A stretch of 64,000 bases of DNA from Celerinatantimonas diazotrophica (GCF_004339545.1 NZ_SMGD01000012.1:434001-498000), one strand, 5' to 3'; numbered from the stretch's first letter, positions 26,743 to 35,936 are shown. Notes: generated by a model not told the origin, from the letters alone. Program-made: numbers and translations.

Positions 26743-26915
26743 TTCAGATAATAAGTGCAACACTCATGGTTGAACTAGTGAGAGAAAGTCAGCGACTGAT
26801 CGAGTGGTATGCTTCTCATCGCCAAAATCAAAGCTATATTACCATGAGTTATCAGCAACTGACCGAAGGTCAAAGATATCAGATTTCAGCTCTCCTCGCC
26901 GAAGGTGATTCGTAA
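26743..26915 (+). mobile_element. IS30-family left-end remnant, direct copy
   Basis: This begins ATAATAAGTGCAACACT, nearly identical to the inverted copy at 26074-26096, and contains the transposase start MSYQQLTEGQRYQISALLAEG (26844-26915; 21 residues written without the last two). The frame ends at TAA 26913. The helix-turn-helix start is diagnostic for IS30 transposases. The rest of the element is gone. Confidence 0.6.
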
Positions 26916-27049
26916 TGGCTGAGTTCGAGAATACTTCGTTCAATTCTTGTTCAAGTGGTGAACGAGCTTAAAATCTAGGTTAATTTTTACGAAAATTGCC
27001 GAGAAGATAAAAAATTGTTAGTTCAAAAAATACACTAAGTATTCGTTAT

Positions 27050-27235
27050 GTGAACGAATTACTTAGGCTACATGATGAGTATCTAGACGGTATTGAATTT
27101 ACTTATGCTAAGAATCTGGGAGGAAACCCAGTTCAGTTTTGCTACGGTCATTCAGATACATTTACTAAAGAACGAGCTGAAATAGCGCAAAGAATCGTAT
27201 CTGAAGTCAAAAATAAGTTTATGGCAATCCAATAA
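27050..27235 (+). CDS. small hypothetical protein
   Basis: This is a 61-residue frame from GTG 27050. The sequence has a regular amphipathic composition (ELLRLHDEYLDGIEFTY, then KERAEIAQRIVSEVKNKF), which looks protein-like. There is no good Shine-Dalgarno, no recognised family and no conserved neighbour. It lies in decayed sequence between the IS30 remnant and topB and may be a fragment. Confidence 0.35.
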   Translation: MNELLRLHDEYLDGIEFTYAKNLGGNPVQFCYGHSDTFTKERAEIAQRIVSEVKNKFMAIQ

Positions 27236-27506
27236 ACATACCAAGAGACTATGGCGTCACTAGCTTATTTTTAGCTATGCTCTCATCCTATATGACGGCA
27301 TCTATCAATATAGAATTTAGTATCACAACCATCTTTCTTACTCAGGCTATAATGGCAACTTTGGGGTTTCCAGCATCAAGCAATCGCTGATATGTGGCTT
27401 TAAATACGGGGTAGTTACAGTGCCTTAAGAGTGCGGTGAGAGTGACGCTATCGGAATAGAAAGATTTCACAGAGCGATTGCACTTCTTTTCATGGTTCGT
27501 TAAATT
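27236..27506. other. non-coding region upstream of topB
   Basis: Stops occur in all frames and no gene is seen. Its right end leads into the SOS box and the topB start. No clear sigma70 promoter was picked, though one should overlap the LexA site. Confidence 0.4.
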
Positions 27507-27526
27507 TACTGTAATTTTATACAGTA
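27507..27526. promoter_or_regulatory. LexA-binding SOS box upstream of topB
   Basis: TACTGTAATTTTATACAGTA is an almost perfect match to the SOS box (CTGT-N8-ACAG with flanking TA on both sides and an AT-rich centre). It ends 11 bp before the topB ATG, where LexA would block transcription or early elongation. Binding is inferred from sequence. Confidence 0.8.
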
Positions 27527-27537
27527 TCTGTGGCGCT

Positions 27538-29520
27538 ATGATCTTATATATTGCAGAAAAACCCAGCCTTGGCCGTGCGATTGCGGACGTACTCCCGAAA
27601 CCACTGCGTAAACAGGAAGGTTACGTTGAAGCGGCTAATGGTGATTGCGTCTCTTGGTGTGTGGGGCATCTGCTGGAACAGGCTGAGCCGGATGCTTATG
27701 ATGCCAAATATAAATCATGGAAGTTAGCCGATCTGCCGATTGTTCCTGATATATGGCAGCTCAAACCGAAAAAAACGACTGCCGGGCAACTTAAAGTACT
27801 TAAAAAGCTGGTGGCTCAGGCTGAGCAGTTGGTCCATGCCGGCGATCCGGATCGCGAAGGTCAACTGCTGGTTGATGAGGTGTTGGCTTATCTTAAAGTC
27901 AGTAAAACCAAGTTGGCCAACACTCAGCGTCTGCTGATTAGCGATCTCAACCCCAGCGCGGTGAAGCGCGCTTTAGGGGCGCAGCGCAGCAACCATGAAT
28001 TTGTCCCTCTTTCGACATCAGCTTTGGCGCGTAGTCGCGCTGATTGGCTTTATGGGATGAACCTGACCCGCGCTTTCACCCTGCAAGGGCGCAAAGTCGG
28101 TTTTCAGGGGGTGCTTTCGGTGGGACGAGTTCAAACGCCAGTATTGGGACTTGTCGTCCGTCGGGATGAAACGATCAACGATTTTCAGCCTAAACCGTTT
28201 TATGAGGTCGAGGCTGAGCTCCAAACCGAGCGGGGTGAGAGCTTTAAAGCGAAGTGGAAGCCAAGTGAGGCTTGTCAGCCGTGGATGGATGAAGATGGCC
28301 GGGTGCTGGTTAAAGGCTTGGCCGAAAATGTCGTCAGCCGCATCGCCGGGCAGAGGGCAACGGTTGAAAGTGTTGAGCAAAAGCAAAAGCGCCAGTCTCC
28401 GCCACTCCCGTATAACTTGTCATCATTACAGATCGATTGTAACAAGCGCTTTGGTTTGAGCGCTCAGGAGGTGCTAGATTCCGCTCAGGCGTTGTATGAA
28501 CGCTATAAGCTCATCACCTATCCACGTTCCGATAGCCGTTATCTACCGCAGGAGCAGTTGGCTGATGCCGGCAAAGTTTTGAAAGCCATCGAGCAGGGCG
28601 CTAGTGAACTGATACAAGGTTGCGATGCCCCGAATCCGTCTCTTAAATCGAAAGCCTGGAACGATAGTAAAGTGGATGCACACCACGCTATTATTCCAAC
28701 CGCGAAAGCTGCTAACTTAGCGGGATTATCAACGCGTGAGCGGCAGGTGTATTTGCAGGTCGCTCGGCAATATTTGGCGCAGTTCTATGAGGCCTATATT
28801 TACTGGGATACAAAGGTTACGGTGATGATCGCCGGTGGTACCTTTAAAACCTCCAGCAAACGCGATCAGCAATTAGGCTGGAAGCAATTATTTTGCCGGG
28901 ACCCGAGTGGCCAGGATGATGAAGAGCGTCAGCCGCAGCTTCCCGAGTTAAAACAGGGGCAGCCACTGACATGTGAACGTGGTGAGGTGCAAGAAAAAAT
29001 CACACAGCCTCCGAAGCATTTTACGGATGCTAGCTTATTAAGTGCCATGACCGGTATTAGTCGCTATGTTAGTGATCCGCAGATCCGCAAAGTGCTCAAA
29101 GAAACGGATGGCTTAGGAACGGAGGCCACCCGAGCAGGCATTATCGAACTGCTGTGTAAACGGGGTTTTTTAAGCCGTCAGGGAAAAACTATTTTAGCCA
29201 CCGATGCCGGTAAAGGGCTTATTAATAGTTTGCCAATCGAAGCAACATTGCCAGATATGACCGCACAGTGGGAGAGCAGCCTCGATGCGATCTGCCGTAA
29301 GGAGATCAAATATCAAACCTTTATGGTGCCATTGCTGGAGCGGATTAATGGCTTAATTACCCAAGTGAGTGAAACATTGCCACAAGCTCTTGCGGGTGTT
29401 AAAACCAGTAAGCCAGCGTTTCGGCGCAAGCGATCTTATCGGGGAAAAGCAAAAACAACGACTAAGAAGGGCTCTAAAACCAAGGTGGCTCGATCCCCGC
29501 AAAAGACAACGAGTGAATAG
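27538..29520 (+). CDS. topB: DNA topoisomerase III
   Basis: Topoisomerase III is a type IA enzyme that decatenates replication and recombination intermediates. The 660-residue protein starts MILYIAEKPSLGRAIA (Toprim glutamate), with DPDREGQLL as the second Toprim motif near residue 103. The catalytic tyrosine is in LITYPRSDSRYL near 328, and a basic Lys/Arg-rich tail (RRKRSYRGKAK onward) follows. ATG 27538 matches the family start; the longer frame from 27478 would place the SOS box inside the coding region. Length fits E. coli TopB (653). The SOS box implies DNA-damage induction. Confidence 0.95.
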   Translation: MILYIAEKPSLGRAIADVLPKPLRKQEGYVEAANGDCVSWCVGHLLEQAEPDAYDAKYKSWKLADLPIVPDIWQLKPKKTTAGQLKVLKKLVAQAEQLVHAGDPDREGQLLVDEVLAYLKVSKTKLANTQRLLISDLNPSAVKRALGAQRSNHEFVPLSTSALARSRADWLYGMNLTRAFTLQGRKVGFQGVLSVGRVQTPVLGLVVRRDETINDFQPKPFYEVEAELQTERGESFKAKWKPSEACQPWMDEDGRVLVKGLAENVVSRIAGQRATVESVEQKQKRQSPPLPYNLSSLQIDCNKRFGLSAQEVLDSAQALYERYKLITYPRSDSRYLPQEQLADAGKVLKAIEQGASELIQGCDAPNPSLKSKAWNDSKVDAHHAIIPTAKAANLAGLSTRERQVYLQVARQYLAQFYEAYIYWDTKVTVMIAGGTFKTSSKRDQQLGWKQLFCRDPSGQDDEERQPQLPELKQGQPLTCERGEVQEKITQPPKHFTDASLLSAMTGISRYVSDPQIRKVLKETDGLGTEATRAGIIELLCKRGFLSRQGKTILATDAGKGLINSLPIEATLPDMTAQWESSLDAICRKEIKYQTFMVPLLERINGLITQVSETLPQALAGVKTSKPAFRRKRSYRGKAKTTTKKGSKTKVARSPQKTTSE

Positions 29521-29897
29521 AGTGTGCAGGTCTATTTGCTATTGGGAAAGTGAAGAGCAGAATGCGGTGATTTTATTGAGTGTGTTGATAGAGTTTTATT
29601 TGGCTATTGATAATATTACTATTTTTAGTCGGTTTTCCCTGATATTCAAGAGAGCATGCTCAATTTACTGAGTGAAATAATGACGTCAATCTTTGTTGTT
29701 TTCCCGGTATGGAAGATAAATAAGGTCGCCGGATTTTGTTTCCGTGCTAATAGCATGGCTTACTTAAGTACATATGTAACCCGTTTATCAAACGGACATA
29801 AAATTGAGTCCATTCCTTTCTTAAGACTTTTGAGCGATTGCTATACCAAGCTCGCTTATAACCTCGTCAGATAATACCGAAATTTAGCAATAATAGA
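29521..29897. other. intergenic region topB to rpsF
   Basis: A 72-codon open frame (29656-29874) lacks a Shine-Dalgarno and family resemblance and is not annotated as a gene. Nothing else was recognised before the rpsF promoter. Confidence 0.4.
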
Positions 29898-29926
29898 TTG
29901 CACATAAAAGGGTCATTGTGTAAAAT
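29898..29926 (+). promoter_or_regulatory. sigma70 promoter of the rpsF operon
   Basis: TTGCAC (29898-29903) and TAAAAT (29921-29926) are separated by 17 bp. This is a strong -35/-10 pair followed by GC-rich sequence (CTGCGCCC), a discriminator typical of ribosomal-protein promoters. Confidence 0.75.
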
Positions 29927-29973
29927 CTGCGCCCTCAAAACAGTTACTTCATATTCGTTCCTTGCCTCCACGC

Positions 29974-30004
29974 GTTTGACTGTACGCCGAGAGAGGCTGC
30001 AAAC
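29974..30004 (+). promoter_or_regulatory. candidate S6:S18-binding leader element
   Basis: GTTTG and CAAAC form an outer stem enclosing ACTGTACGCCGAGAGAGGC, with an exposed CCG and a GCC/GGC inner stem, directly upstream of the rpsF Shine-Dalgarno. Known rpsF leaders carry a CCG-containing stem-loop bound by the S6:S18 complex for autoregulation. Assignment by resemblance. Confidence 0.55.
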
Positions 30005-30019
30005 CCGTAAGGAGCAATC

Positions 30020-30442
30020 ATGCGTCATTACGAAATCGTATTCATGGTCCATCCGGATCAGAGCGAACAAGTTCCAGGTATGATCGACCGTTACAAAGGC
30101 ATTATTGAAGGCCAAAACGGCATCATTCATCGCTTGGAAGACTGGGGCCGCCGTCAACTGGCTTACCCAATTGAAAAACTGCACAAAGCGCATTATGTTC
30201 TGTTGAACATCGAAGCCACTGCAGAAGTAGTTGAAGAGTTGGAAAGCGCATTTCGTTTCAACGATGCCGTTATCCGTAACATGATTATGCGTAAAAAACA
30301 CGCTGAAACTGAAGCATCACCAATTGCTAAAGCAAAAGATGATCGCCCAGCTCGTCGTGACCATCGTGAAGACGCTCCAGCAAGATCTCATTCAGATGAC
30401 TCTGAAGAGAATGTGGAGCAGAGCGAAGAAGCAGCTGAGTAA
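30020..30442 (+). CDS. rpsF: 30S ribosomal protein S6
   Basis: S6 binds S18 in the small-subunit platform. The 140-residue protein starts [18 protein letters not shown] like E. coli S6 and contains the conserved [13 protein letters not shown] and KAHYVLLN segments. The acidic C-terminal tail ([15 protein letters not shown]) is like that of E. coli S6, which is glutamylated by RimK. Shine-Dalgarno AAGGAG lies 5 bp upstream. It is the first gene of rpsF-priB-rpsR-rplI. Confidence 0.98.
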   Translation: MRHYEIVFMVHPDQSEQVPGMIDRYKGIIEGQNGIIHRLEDWGRRQLAYPIEKLHKAHYVLLNIEATAEVVEELESAFRFNDAVIRNMIMRKKHAETEASPIAKAKDDRPARRDHREDAPARSHSDDSEENVEQSEEAAE

Positions 30443-30450
30443 TAGCGGTT

Positions 30451-30756
30451 GTGGAAAACTCGCTGGTAATTGTGGGTACGCTTACTAAAGTACCACGTTA
30501 TCGCAAGAGTCCGAGCGGTATTGAGCATTGTCAGTTTTGGCTCAGCCACCGTTCACAACAAACCGAAGCTGGATTTGTTCGCTCAGCCCAGTGCTTCATC
30601 GCAGTGGTAGCTAGTGGAGATAAATTTAGCAAACAATTACTCCCGTTAGAAATGGGGTGCACAGTGCGCGTTCGTGGTTTTTTACAAACCCAACGTTCCA
30701 GAAACGGTGAATCAAAACTGGTTCTGCATGCCCAACACATAGAATTGTTAGCTTGA
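30451..30756 (+). CDS. priB: primosomal replication protein N (PriB)
   Basis: PriB is an SSB-like OB-fold dimer that stabilises PriA on stalled forks during replication restart. The 101-residue product (E. coli 104) starts from GTG 30451 as [21 protein letters not shown], shortened here to its first residues, and has the OB-fold signature [15 protein letters not shown] and [10 protein letters not shown]. It lies 8 bp after rpsF and 10 bp before rpsR, the conserved operon position. Confidence 0.95.
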   Translation: MENSLVIVGTLTKVPRYRKSPSGIEHCQFWLSHRSQQTEAGFVRSAQCFIAVVASGDKFSKQLLPLEMGCTVRVRGFLQTQRSRNGESKLVLHAQHIELLA

Positions 30757-30766
30757 GGATAAACTT

Positions 30767-30994
30767 ATGGCACGTTTTTTCCGTCGTCGTAAATTCTGCC
30801 GTTTTTCGGCTGAAGGCGTAGTTGAAATCGATTATAAAGATATCACTACTTTAAAAAATTACATCACTGAAAGTGGTAAAATCGTACCTAGTCGTATTAC
30901 TGGTACAAGCGCAAAATATCAGCGCCAACTGGCACGTGCTATCAAACGTGCTCGTTACCTGGCTCTGCTGCCTTACACTGATTTGCACAAGTAA
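30767..30994 (+). CDS. rpsR: 30S ribosomal protein S18
   Basis: S18 is a 75-residue small-subunit platform protein partnering S6. The sequence [25 protein letters not shown] and [23 protein letters not shown] is essentially the E. coli sequence and length. It lies 10 bp after priB with a GAGGAT Shine-Dalgarno. Confidence 0.98.
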   Translation: MARFFRRRKFCRFSAEGVVEIDYKDITTLKNYITESGKIVPSRITGTSAKYQRQLARAIKRARYLALLPYTDLHK

Positions 30995-31036
30995 GGCATT
31001 GGCCTAACTCAATTATAAAACTTTCGAGGAAAGGTA

Positions 31037-31486
31037 ATGGATATTATTCTTTTGGACAAAATTGGTCACCTGGGTAGCCTGGGCGACAAAGTGTCTGTAA
31101 AACCTGGTTATGCTCGTAACTATTTGTTCCCACAAGGTAAAGCTGTTCCTGCAACTAAAGCTAACCTGGAACATTTTGAAGCACGTCGTGCTGAATACGA
31201 ACGCCACTTGGCTGAAACTCTGGCTAAAGCAGAAGCTCGTGGCCAGCAGTTAACAGACTTAGCACAGGTTACCATCACTTCTAAAGCTGGTGATGAAGGT
31301 AAACTGTTCGGTTCTATCGGTACGCGTGATATTGCTGATGCAATTAGTGCTGCCGGTGTTGAAGTTGCTAAATCTGAAGTTCGTCTGCCTAACGGTGTTC
31401 TGCGTAACACTGGTGAGTATGAGATCGACGTTCAGGTTCATGCTGATGTCACATCAACTGTTAAAGTTGTTGTTGCTGCTGAATAA
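31037..31486 (+). CDS. rplI: 50S ribosomal protein L9
   Basis: L9 is an elongated large-subunit protein with two RNA-binding lobes joined by a long helix. The 149 residues (E. coli 149) start [19 protein letters not shown]. The N-terminal lobe [18 protein letters not shown], the connecting helix and the C-terminal [15 protein letters not shown] motif are all present. It is the last gene of the operon and is followed by a strong terminator. Confidence 0.98.
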   Translation: MDIILLDKIGHLGSLGDKVSVKPGYARNYLFPQGKAVPATKANLEHFEARRAEYERHLAETLAKAEARGQQLTDLAQVTITSKAGDEGKLFGSIGTRDIADAISAAGVEVAKSEVRLPNGVLRNTGEYEIDVQVHADVTSTVKVVVAAE

Positions 31487-31509
31487 GCATAAAGCTGATT
31501 TTAAACGTG

Positions 31510-31538
31510 AAAACCACGCTTTTAAGCGTGGTTTTTTT
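31510..31538 (+). terminator. rho-independent terminator of the rpsF operon
   Basis: AAACCACGCTT and AAGCGTGGTTT form a perfect 11-bp stem with a short TT loop and a run of seven T's. Confidence 0.92.
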
Positions 31539-31606
31539 ATGCCTATTGGCAAGGCGTGACTGTTCAGCTAGGGTTATAAGCATTCATTTATAAAAAGGAT
31601 GATTTG

Positions 31607-32713
31607 ATGAGGGTTGAAAGTCTGTTTAATTACCCCCTTAAAGGTTGCCGCGCGAATCCAATGCTTGAGGCTAAACTTGGTAGCTTAGGGGTCCAAGGGG
31701 ACCGTCGTTTTATGGCGGTGACCCACCGGGGACAATTCGTCAATGGCAAAAAATTCCCGAAACTTGTGTTGGTTACATGCCGGATTGATAATGAGCAATC
31801 GGTAATTTTTTCGGCGCCGAATATGCCTGAGCTAAAAGTCGATTTAACTGCTGATGATGGGCGAGTTGATGTGAGAGTTTGGCGCTCAGATGTCAATGCC
31901 AAAAGCTTAGGTGACAAGGCCAATAGCTGGATCAGTGACTTTTTAGGTGGGGATTTTAGGCTTTGCTTTTATGACCAAAATTCTCATCGCCAGGTGAATA
32001 GTCTTCCTGAATATCCCGTTAGTTTTTCAGATAGTGCGCCCGTGCTAGTTGCTAGCCGGCAGTCTCTTGAAGCTTTGAATGCTTATACGGGGCGCGTTGA
32101 TAAAATTGAGCAATTTAGACCCAACCTAGTCGTCGATGCCGATTCAGCCTTTGCTGAAGAAACGTGGCAACGTATCCGCATTGGGGAAGTGGAGCTGTTA
32201 GCGGTGAAAGGTTGCGCACGTTGCCCGGTGATTAATACGGATGTCGAGTTTGCACAACCTGATCCGAACCAAGAGCCGCTTCGTTCTTTGACAAAGTTGC
32301 ATCGCCGCGTCAGTGATGGCAAGGTGATCTTTGGTCAATATTTTGTAGTAACCCAGCCTGGGCGAGTGGTCAAAGGTGATCAAGTTGAGGTACTGCAATC
32401 TCGACCTGCTGAGCAATATCAGCCACTCCCTGATGAGGAACAAGAGCAATATACGATTACTTTTGAACCGATGACATTAAATGCTAGAAGCGCGGCGAAT
32501 GAGACGATCTTGGAAGTTGCTGAGGCGGCTGGAGTTGCGCTTGCGAGTAGTTGTCGCGGGGGGAGTTGCGGTACCTGTCGGGTGAAACTTCTTAGTGGCG
32601 AAGTTGAAGTGGGTGCTGACTATGCATTAACTGAGCAGGAAATAGAACAAGGCTATATTCTCGCGTGTAGTTGTTTTGCTCGAAGTGATTTGGTGATTGC
32701 TCTGGAAGACTAA
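31607..32713 (+). CDS. ycbX: MOSC and 2Fe-2S ferredoxin domain protein YcbX
   Basis: YcbX is a molybdenum-cofactor-dependent reductase that detoxifies N-hydroxylated base analogues and amines. The 368-residue protein (E. coli 369) has a MOSC N-terminal beta-barrel (VESLFNYPLKGCR), the MOSC core with the Moco-ligand cysteine in KGCARCPVINTD near 203, and a C-terminal plant-type ferredoxin domain with SSCRGGSCGTC and ACSC supplying four cluster cysteines. ATG 31607 has AAGGAT 6 bp upstream. The next gene is fpr, a plausible electron donor partner. Confidence 0.93.
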   Translation: MRVESLFNYPLKGCRANPMLEAKLGSLGVQGDRRFMAVTHRGQFVNGKKFPKLVLVTCRIDNEQSVIFSAPNMPELKVDLTADDGRVDVRVWRSDVNAKSLGDKANSWISDFLGGDFRLCFYDQNSHRQVNSLPEYPVSFSDSAPVLVASRQSLEALNAYTGRVDKIEQFRPNLVVDADSAFAEETWQRIRIGEVELLAVKGCARCPVINTDVEFAQPDPNQEPLRSLTKLHRRVSDGKVIFGQYFVVTQPGRVVKGDQVEVLQSRPAEQYQPLPDEEQEQYTITFEPMTLNARSAANETILEVAEAAGVALASSCRGGSCGTCRVKLLSGEVEVGADYALTEQEIEQGYILACSCFARSDLVIALED

Positions 32714-32776
32714 GACTTTTATCTTTTAGCGTGTGTTTAAACAAACTTGATAGGGCCCCTAGCATCAGGAGGTGTT

Positions 32777-33514
32777 ATGCAGTGGTTAAAAGCAAAACTC
32801 GTTGAACGTCAGTTTTGGACAGAGACACTTTTTTCAATCAAGGTCGAGGCCAAACTCGAGCCGTATAAGGCTGGGCAATATGCCCAACTTGGAATGATGA
32901 TGGATGGTGAATTAGTCAAAAGAGCCTATTCGTTTGTCAATTCGCCATCGACAAGTTTGCATGAATTTTATTTGGTCGATGTCGCGGGTGGGCAATTATC
33001 ACCTCAGTTAGCGCGGGTGCCCTTGGGAAGCGAGTTGCAAATCGCTGATCACGCCAGTGGTTTTTTTACGCTAGATGAAGTACCAAAAGCCCACCATTTG
33101 TTGATGCTATCCACAGGTACTGCGGTTGGTCCATTTTTGGCCATGCTACAGGAGCAACAATGCTGGCAGCAATTTGAGCGGATTACATTGGTCCAAGGGG
33201 TTCGCTATAACCAGGATATAAACTATCAGCAGTTGATTGATAAGATTGCTGAGGAACACGCTAATTTTCAGTTCATTCCGTTAGTGAGCCGTGAATCCCC
33301 CGAGGATGGGCTGTTTGGCAGAATCACTGATGCAATAGCGACCGAAGAGCTAACTGAATATGGTCAATTCACGCTTTCCTCTGAGCTGTGTCAGGTGATG
33401 ATCTGCGGTAATCCAGCGATGGTCAAACAAACACGTGAGATGCTCAAAGATCGCAATTTTGCGCGTAACTTACGTCGTAAACCGGGACAACTGACCGTTG
33501 AAAATTACTGGTAA
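32777..33514 (+). CDS. fpr: ferredoxin/flavodoxin-NADP+ reductase
   Basis: Fpr is an FAD enzyme passing electrons between NADPH and flavodoxin or ferredoxin. The 245 residues resemble E. coli Fpr (248): FAD-binding RAYSFVNSP near 52-60, the NADP-binding STGTAVGPFLAML near 112-124, MICGNPAMV, and the terminal aromatic motif VENYW. ATG 32777 is set by AGGAGG 5 bp upstream. It lies 63 bp after ycbX, whose ferredoxin domain it could reduce (inference from context). Confidence 0.95.
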   Translation: MQWLKAKLVERQFWTETLFSIKVEAKLEPYKAGQYAQLGMMMDGELVKRAYSFVNSPSTSLHEFYLVDVAGGQLSPQLARVPLGSELQIADHASGFFTLDEVPKAHHLLMLSTGTAVGPFLAMLQEQQCWQQFERITLVQGVRYNQDINYQQLIDKIAEEHANFQFIPLVSRESPEDGLFGRITDAIATEELTEYGQFTLSSELCQVMICGNPAMVKQTREMLKDRNFARNLRRKPGQLTVENYW

Positions 33515-33592
33515 TTTTTGAGGAAGATAGTTAATTGAAGCGCTGCTCTTTTTATGGATAATAGCCGGGCAGTTTGAATAAGTGAGTCATAG

Positions 33593-34996
33593 ATGGCTGA
33601 ACGAAATAATAAAACAAGACCTTCCGATGCCCAGGTTTCGGCGTTAAAAGTTCCACCACATTCTTTTGAAGCAGAACAAGCCGTGCTGGGTGGCTTGATG
33701 CTTGATAACAACTCCTGGGATGATGTCGCAGAGCAGGTCGTTGAGCAGGATTTTTATTCACGCCAGCACCGGTTGATTTTTGCTGCGATGCATCGGCTTG
33801 CCGAGCAGGGAAACCCGATTGATTTAGTGACCGTTTCAGAAGAACTGGAGCGTCAAGAGCAGTTGGAAGATATCGGTGGTTTTGCCTATTTGGGGGAAAT
33901 TGCTAAAAATACCCCGAGTGCAGCGAATATTCGTGCCTATGCGGAGATCGTTCGTGAGCGAGCGGTGACTCGAGAGTTGATTAGTGTCGCCCATGAGATT
34001 GCTGATGCTGGCTATGAACCTCAAGGGCGAAAAAGTAGTGAGCTATTAGATTTCGCTGAAAGCAGAGTGTTTCACATTGCTGAGGCTCGTACGACCAATG
34101 ATGAAGGGCCACAAGGGGTAAAAACCCTGTTAGCCGAGACGTTAGATCGTATTGAAGAGCTTTATAAGAGCCCTGGTGAAGGTGGTGTTACTGGGGTTTC
34201 TACAGGGTTTACCGATCTGGATAAAATGACCAGTGGCTTGCAGCCTGCGGATTTGGTGATCGTTGCTGCGCGTCCCTCCATGGGTAAAACCACTTTCGCC
34301 ATGAATCTAGCTGAGTATGCGGCGATGACGCAGAATAAGCCGGTGTTGGTTTTCAGCTTAGAGATGCCTTCTGAACAGATTATGATGCGTATGCTGGCTT
34401 CATTAGGGCGTATCGATCAAACTAAAATCCGGACCGGAAATCTTGATGATGATGATTGGGCGCGCTTGTCATCGACAATGGGGTTGGTGGCTGACAAAGG
34501 GAAAATGTATATCGATGACTCGTCAGGTCTGACTCCCACTGAAGTGCGCTCCAGAGCGAGGCGAATTGCTCGTGAACATGGTGGGTTAAGTCTGATTATG
34601 ATCGACTACTTGCAGTTGATGCAGGTTCCCGGAATGGCCGAAAACCGGACGTTAGAGATTGCTGAAATTTCACGCTCACTAAAAGCATTAGCCAAAGAGT
34701 TGAGTGTGCCAGTTGTGGCTCTCTCACAGTTAAACCGAAGTCTAGAACAGCGTTCAGATAAACGTCCTGTCAACTCAGATTTGCGAGAATCAGGCTCCAT
34801 TGAGCAAGATGCTGACTTAATTATGTTTATCTATCGCGATGAAGTTTATCATGACGATCCAAATAACAAAGGGTTGGCAGAAGTCATTATTGGCAAACAG
34901 CGTAATGGTCCGATTGGCAAGGTCCCTTTAACATTTCAAGGACATTTTTCCCGATTTGATAATTATGCTGGACCCGAGTTCGACGATTTTGAATAA
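33593..34996 (+). CDS. dnaB: replicative DNA helicase DnaB
   Basis: DnaB is the hexameric 5'-3' helicase at the replication fork. The 467-residue protein (E. coli 471) has the N-terminal DnaG-interacting domain (PPHSFEAEQAVLGGLMLDN), the linker, and a RecA-like domain with Walker A RPSMGKTT near 228-235, Walker B LIMIDYLQLM, and the arginine finger region QRNGPIGKV. No intein interrupts the P-loop. The start follows a long spacer after fpr with only a weak Shine-Dalgarno. Confidence 0.97.
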   Translation: MAERNNKTRPSDAQVSALKVPPHSFEAEQAVLGGLMLDNNSWDDVAEQVVEQDFYSRQHRLIFAAMHRLAEQGNPIDLVTVSEELERQEQLEDIGGFAYLGEIAKNTPSAANIRAYAEIVRERAVTRELISVAHEIADAGYEPQGRKSSELLDFAESRVFHIAEARTTNDEGPQGVKTLLAETLDRIEELYKSPGEGGVTGVSTGFTDLDKMTSGLQPADLVIVAARPSMGKTTFAMNLAEYAAMTQNKPVLVFSLEMPSEQIMMRMLASLGRIDQTKIRTGNLDDDDWARLSSTMGLVADKGKMYIDDSSGLTPTEVRSRARRIAREHGGLSLIMIDYLQLMQVPGMAENRTLEIAEISRSLKALAKELSVPVVALSQLNRSLEQRSDKRPVNSDLRESGSIEQDADLIMFIYRDEVYHDDPNNKGLAEVIIGKQRNGPIGKVPLTFQGHFSRFDNYAGPEFDDFE

Positions 34997-35197
34997 TTGA
35001 GTGAAGAGATTTTCTGATTTTATCCGGCAATGGGCCGAATGTAGTTGAGACGTTAATAAAATTTCAAAAATATTCTTCAAATGTTGAAAACATTTGATCC
35101 ATCCCCATATATAATGAAAGAGTTTTTTGATAGGGCATTGTTTTACTCTTAGAACAATGAAATTTTTATCACAAATGCAAGCATTGAGGAAAAGAAT

Positions 35198-35803
35198 ATG
35201 AGCGTTTTAGTAGGTCGTCCTGCTCCTGATTTTACTGCTCCTGCCGTCTTAGGTACTGGTGAAATCGTTGATAGTTTCAACTTTAAAGAAGCCACTAAAG
35301 GTAAAAAAGCGGTAGTTTTCTTCTATCCAATGGACTTCACCTTTGTCTGCCCATCTGAAATTATTGCTTTTGACCACCGTTTGGCTGAGTTCAATAAAAG
35401 AGGTGTTGAGGTGATCGGTGTTTCAATCGACTCTCAGTTTACTCATAATGCATGGCGTAACACTGCGACTAAAGATGGTGGTATTGGGGCTGTCAAGTTC
35501 CCACTGATTGCTGATGTTAAGCATGAAATTTGCCAAGCATATGATGTTGAACATCCTGAAGCCGGTGTTGCTTTCCGTGGTTCATTCCTGATTGATGAAG
35601 ATGGTGTTGTTCGTCACCAGGTCGTGAACGATCTACCATTGGGTCGTAATATCGATGAAATGTTGCGTATGGTTGATGCTTTGGCATTTCATCAGGAAAA
35701 CGGTGAAGTATGCCCAGCGCAATGGGAATCTGGTAAAAAAGGTATGAAAGAATCACCTGATGGTGTGGCTGCTTATTTGTCAGAAAATGCAGATAGCCTG
35801 TAA
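35198..35803 (+). CDS. typical 2-Cys peroxiredoxin (AhpC/Prx C type)
   Basis: This 201-residue thiol peroxidase reduces hydrogen peroxide and organic peroxides. The peroxidatic cysteine is in DFTFVCPSE (C51) and the resolving cysteine in GEVCPAQW near 171. The GGIG-equivalent DGGIGAVKFPL is present, a feature of overoxidation-sensitive peroxiredoxins, though the YF tail is lacking (ending ENADSL). AGGAAAAG precedes the start. Upstream, TTGAAA and TATATA 18 bp apart may form the promoter. It is monocistronic with its own terminator, and no AhpF gene adjoins. Confidence 0.93.
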   Translation: MSVLVGRPAPDFTAPAVLGTGEIVDSFNFKEATKGKKAVVFFYPMDFTFVCPSEIIAFDHRLAEFNKRGVEVIGVSIDSQFTHNAWRNTATKDGGIGAVKFPLIADVKHEICQAYDVEHPEAGVAFRGSFLIDEDGVVRHQVVNDLPLGRNIDEMLRMVDALAFHQENGEVCPAQWESGKKGMKESPDGVAAYLSENADSL

Positions 35804-35827
35804 TCTGATAAAATTTGCATTGCGCAT

Positions 35828-35855
35828 AAAAAGCTCGCTTTACGCGGGCTTTTTA
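35828..35855 (+). terminator. rho-independent terminator after the peroxiredoxin gene
   Basis: AAAAAGCTCGC and GCGGGCTTTTT form an 11-bp stem with one T-G pair and loop TTTAC, ending in T's. Confidence 0.88.
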
Positions 35856-35936
35856 GTGGGTGTTTAGAAACGCAAAAAGTATTGTTACACAACCTTTAGT
35901 GCAAACTTACCCTTAAGGGCAGTTGGCTTAGCCGTG

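Noticed and set aside
27045..27051. GTTATGT resembling an attC right core before the small ORF at 27050
   Set aside because: No complementary left box or inner palindrome was found upstream, so it is probably chance.
29656..29874. 72-codon frame upstream of rpsF
   Set aside because: No Shine-Dalgarno or recognised motif; it could not be told apart from chance.
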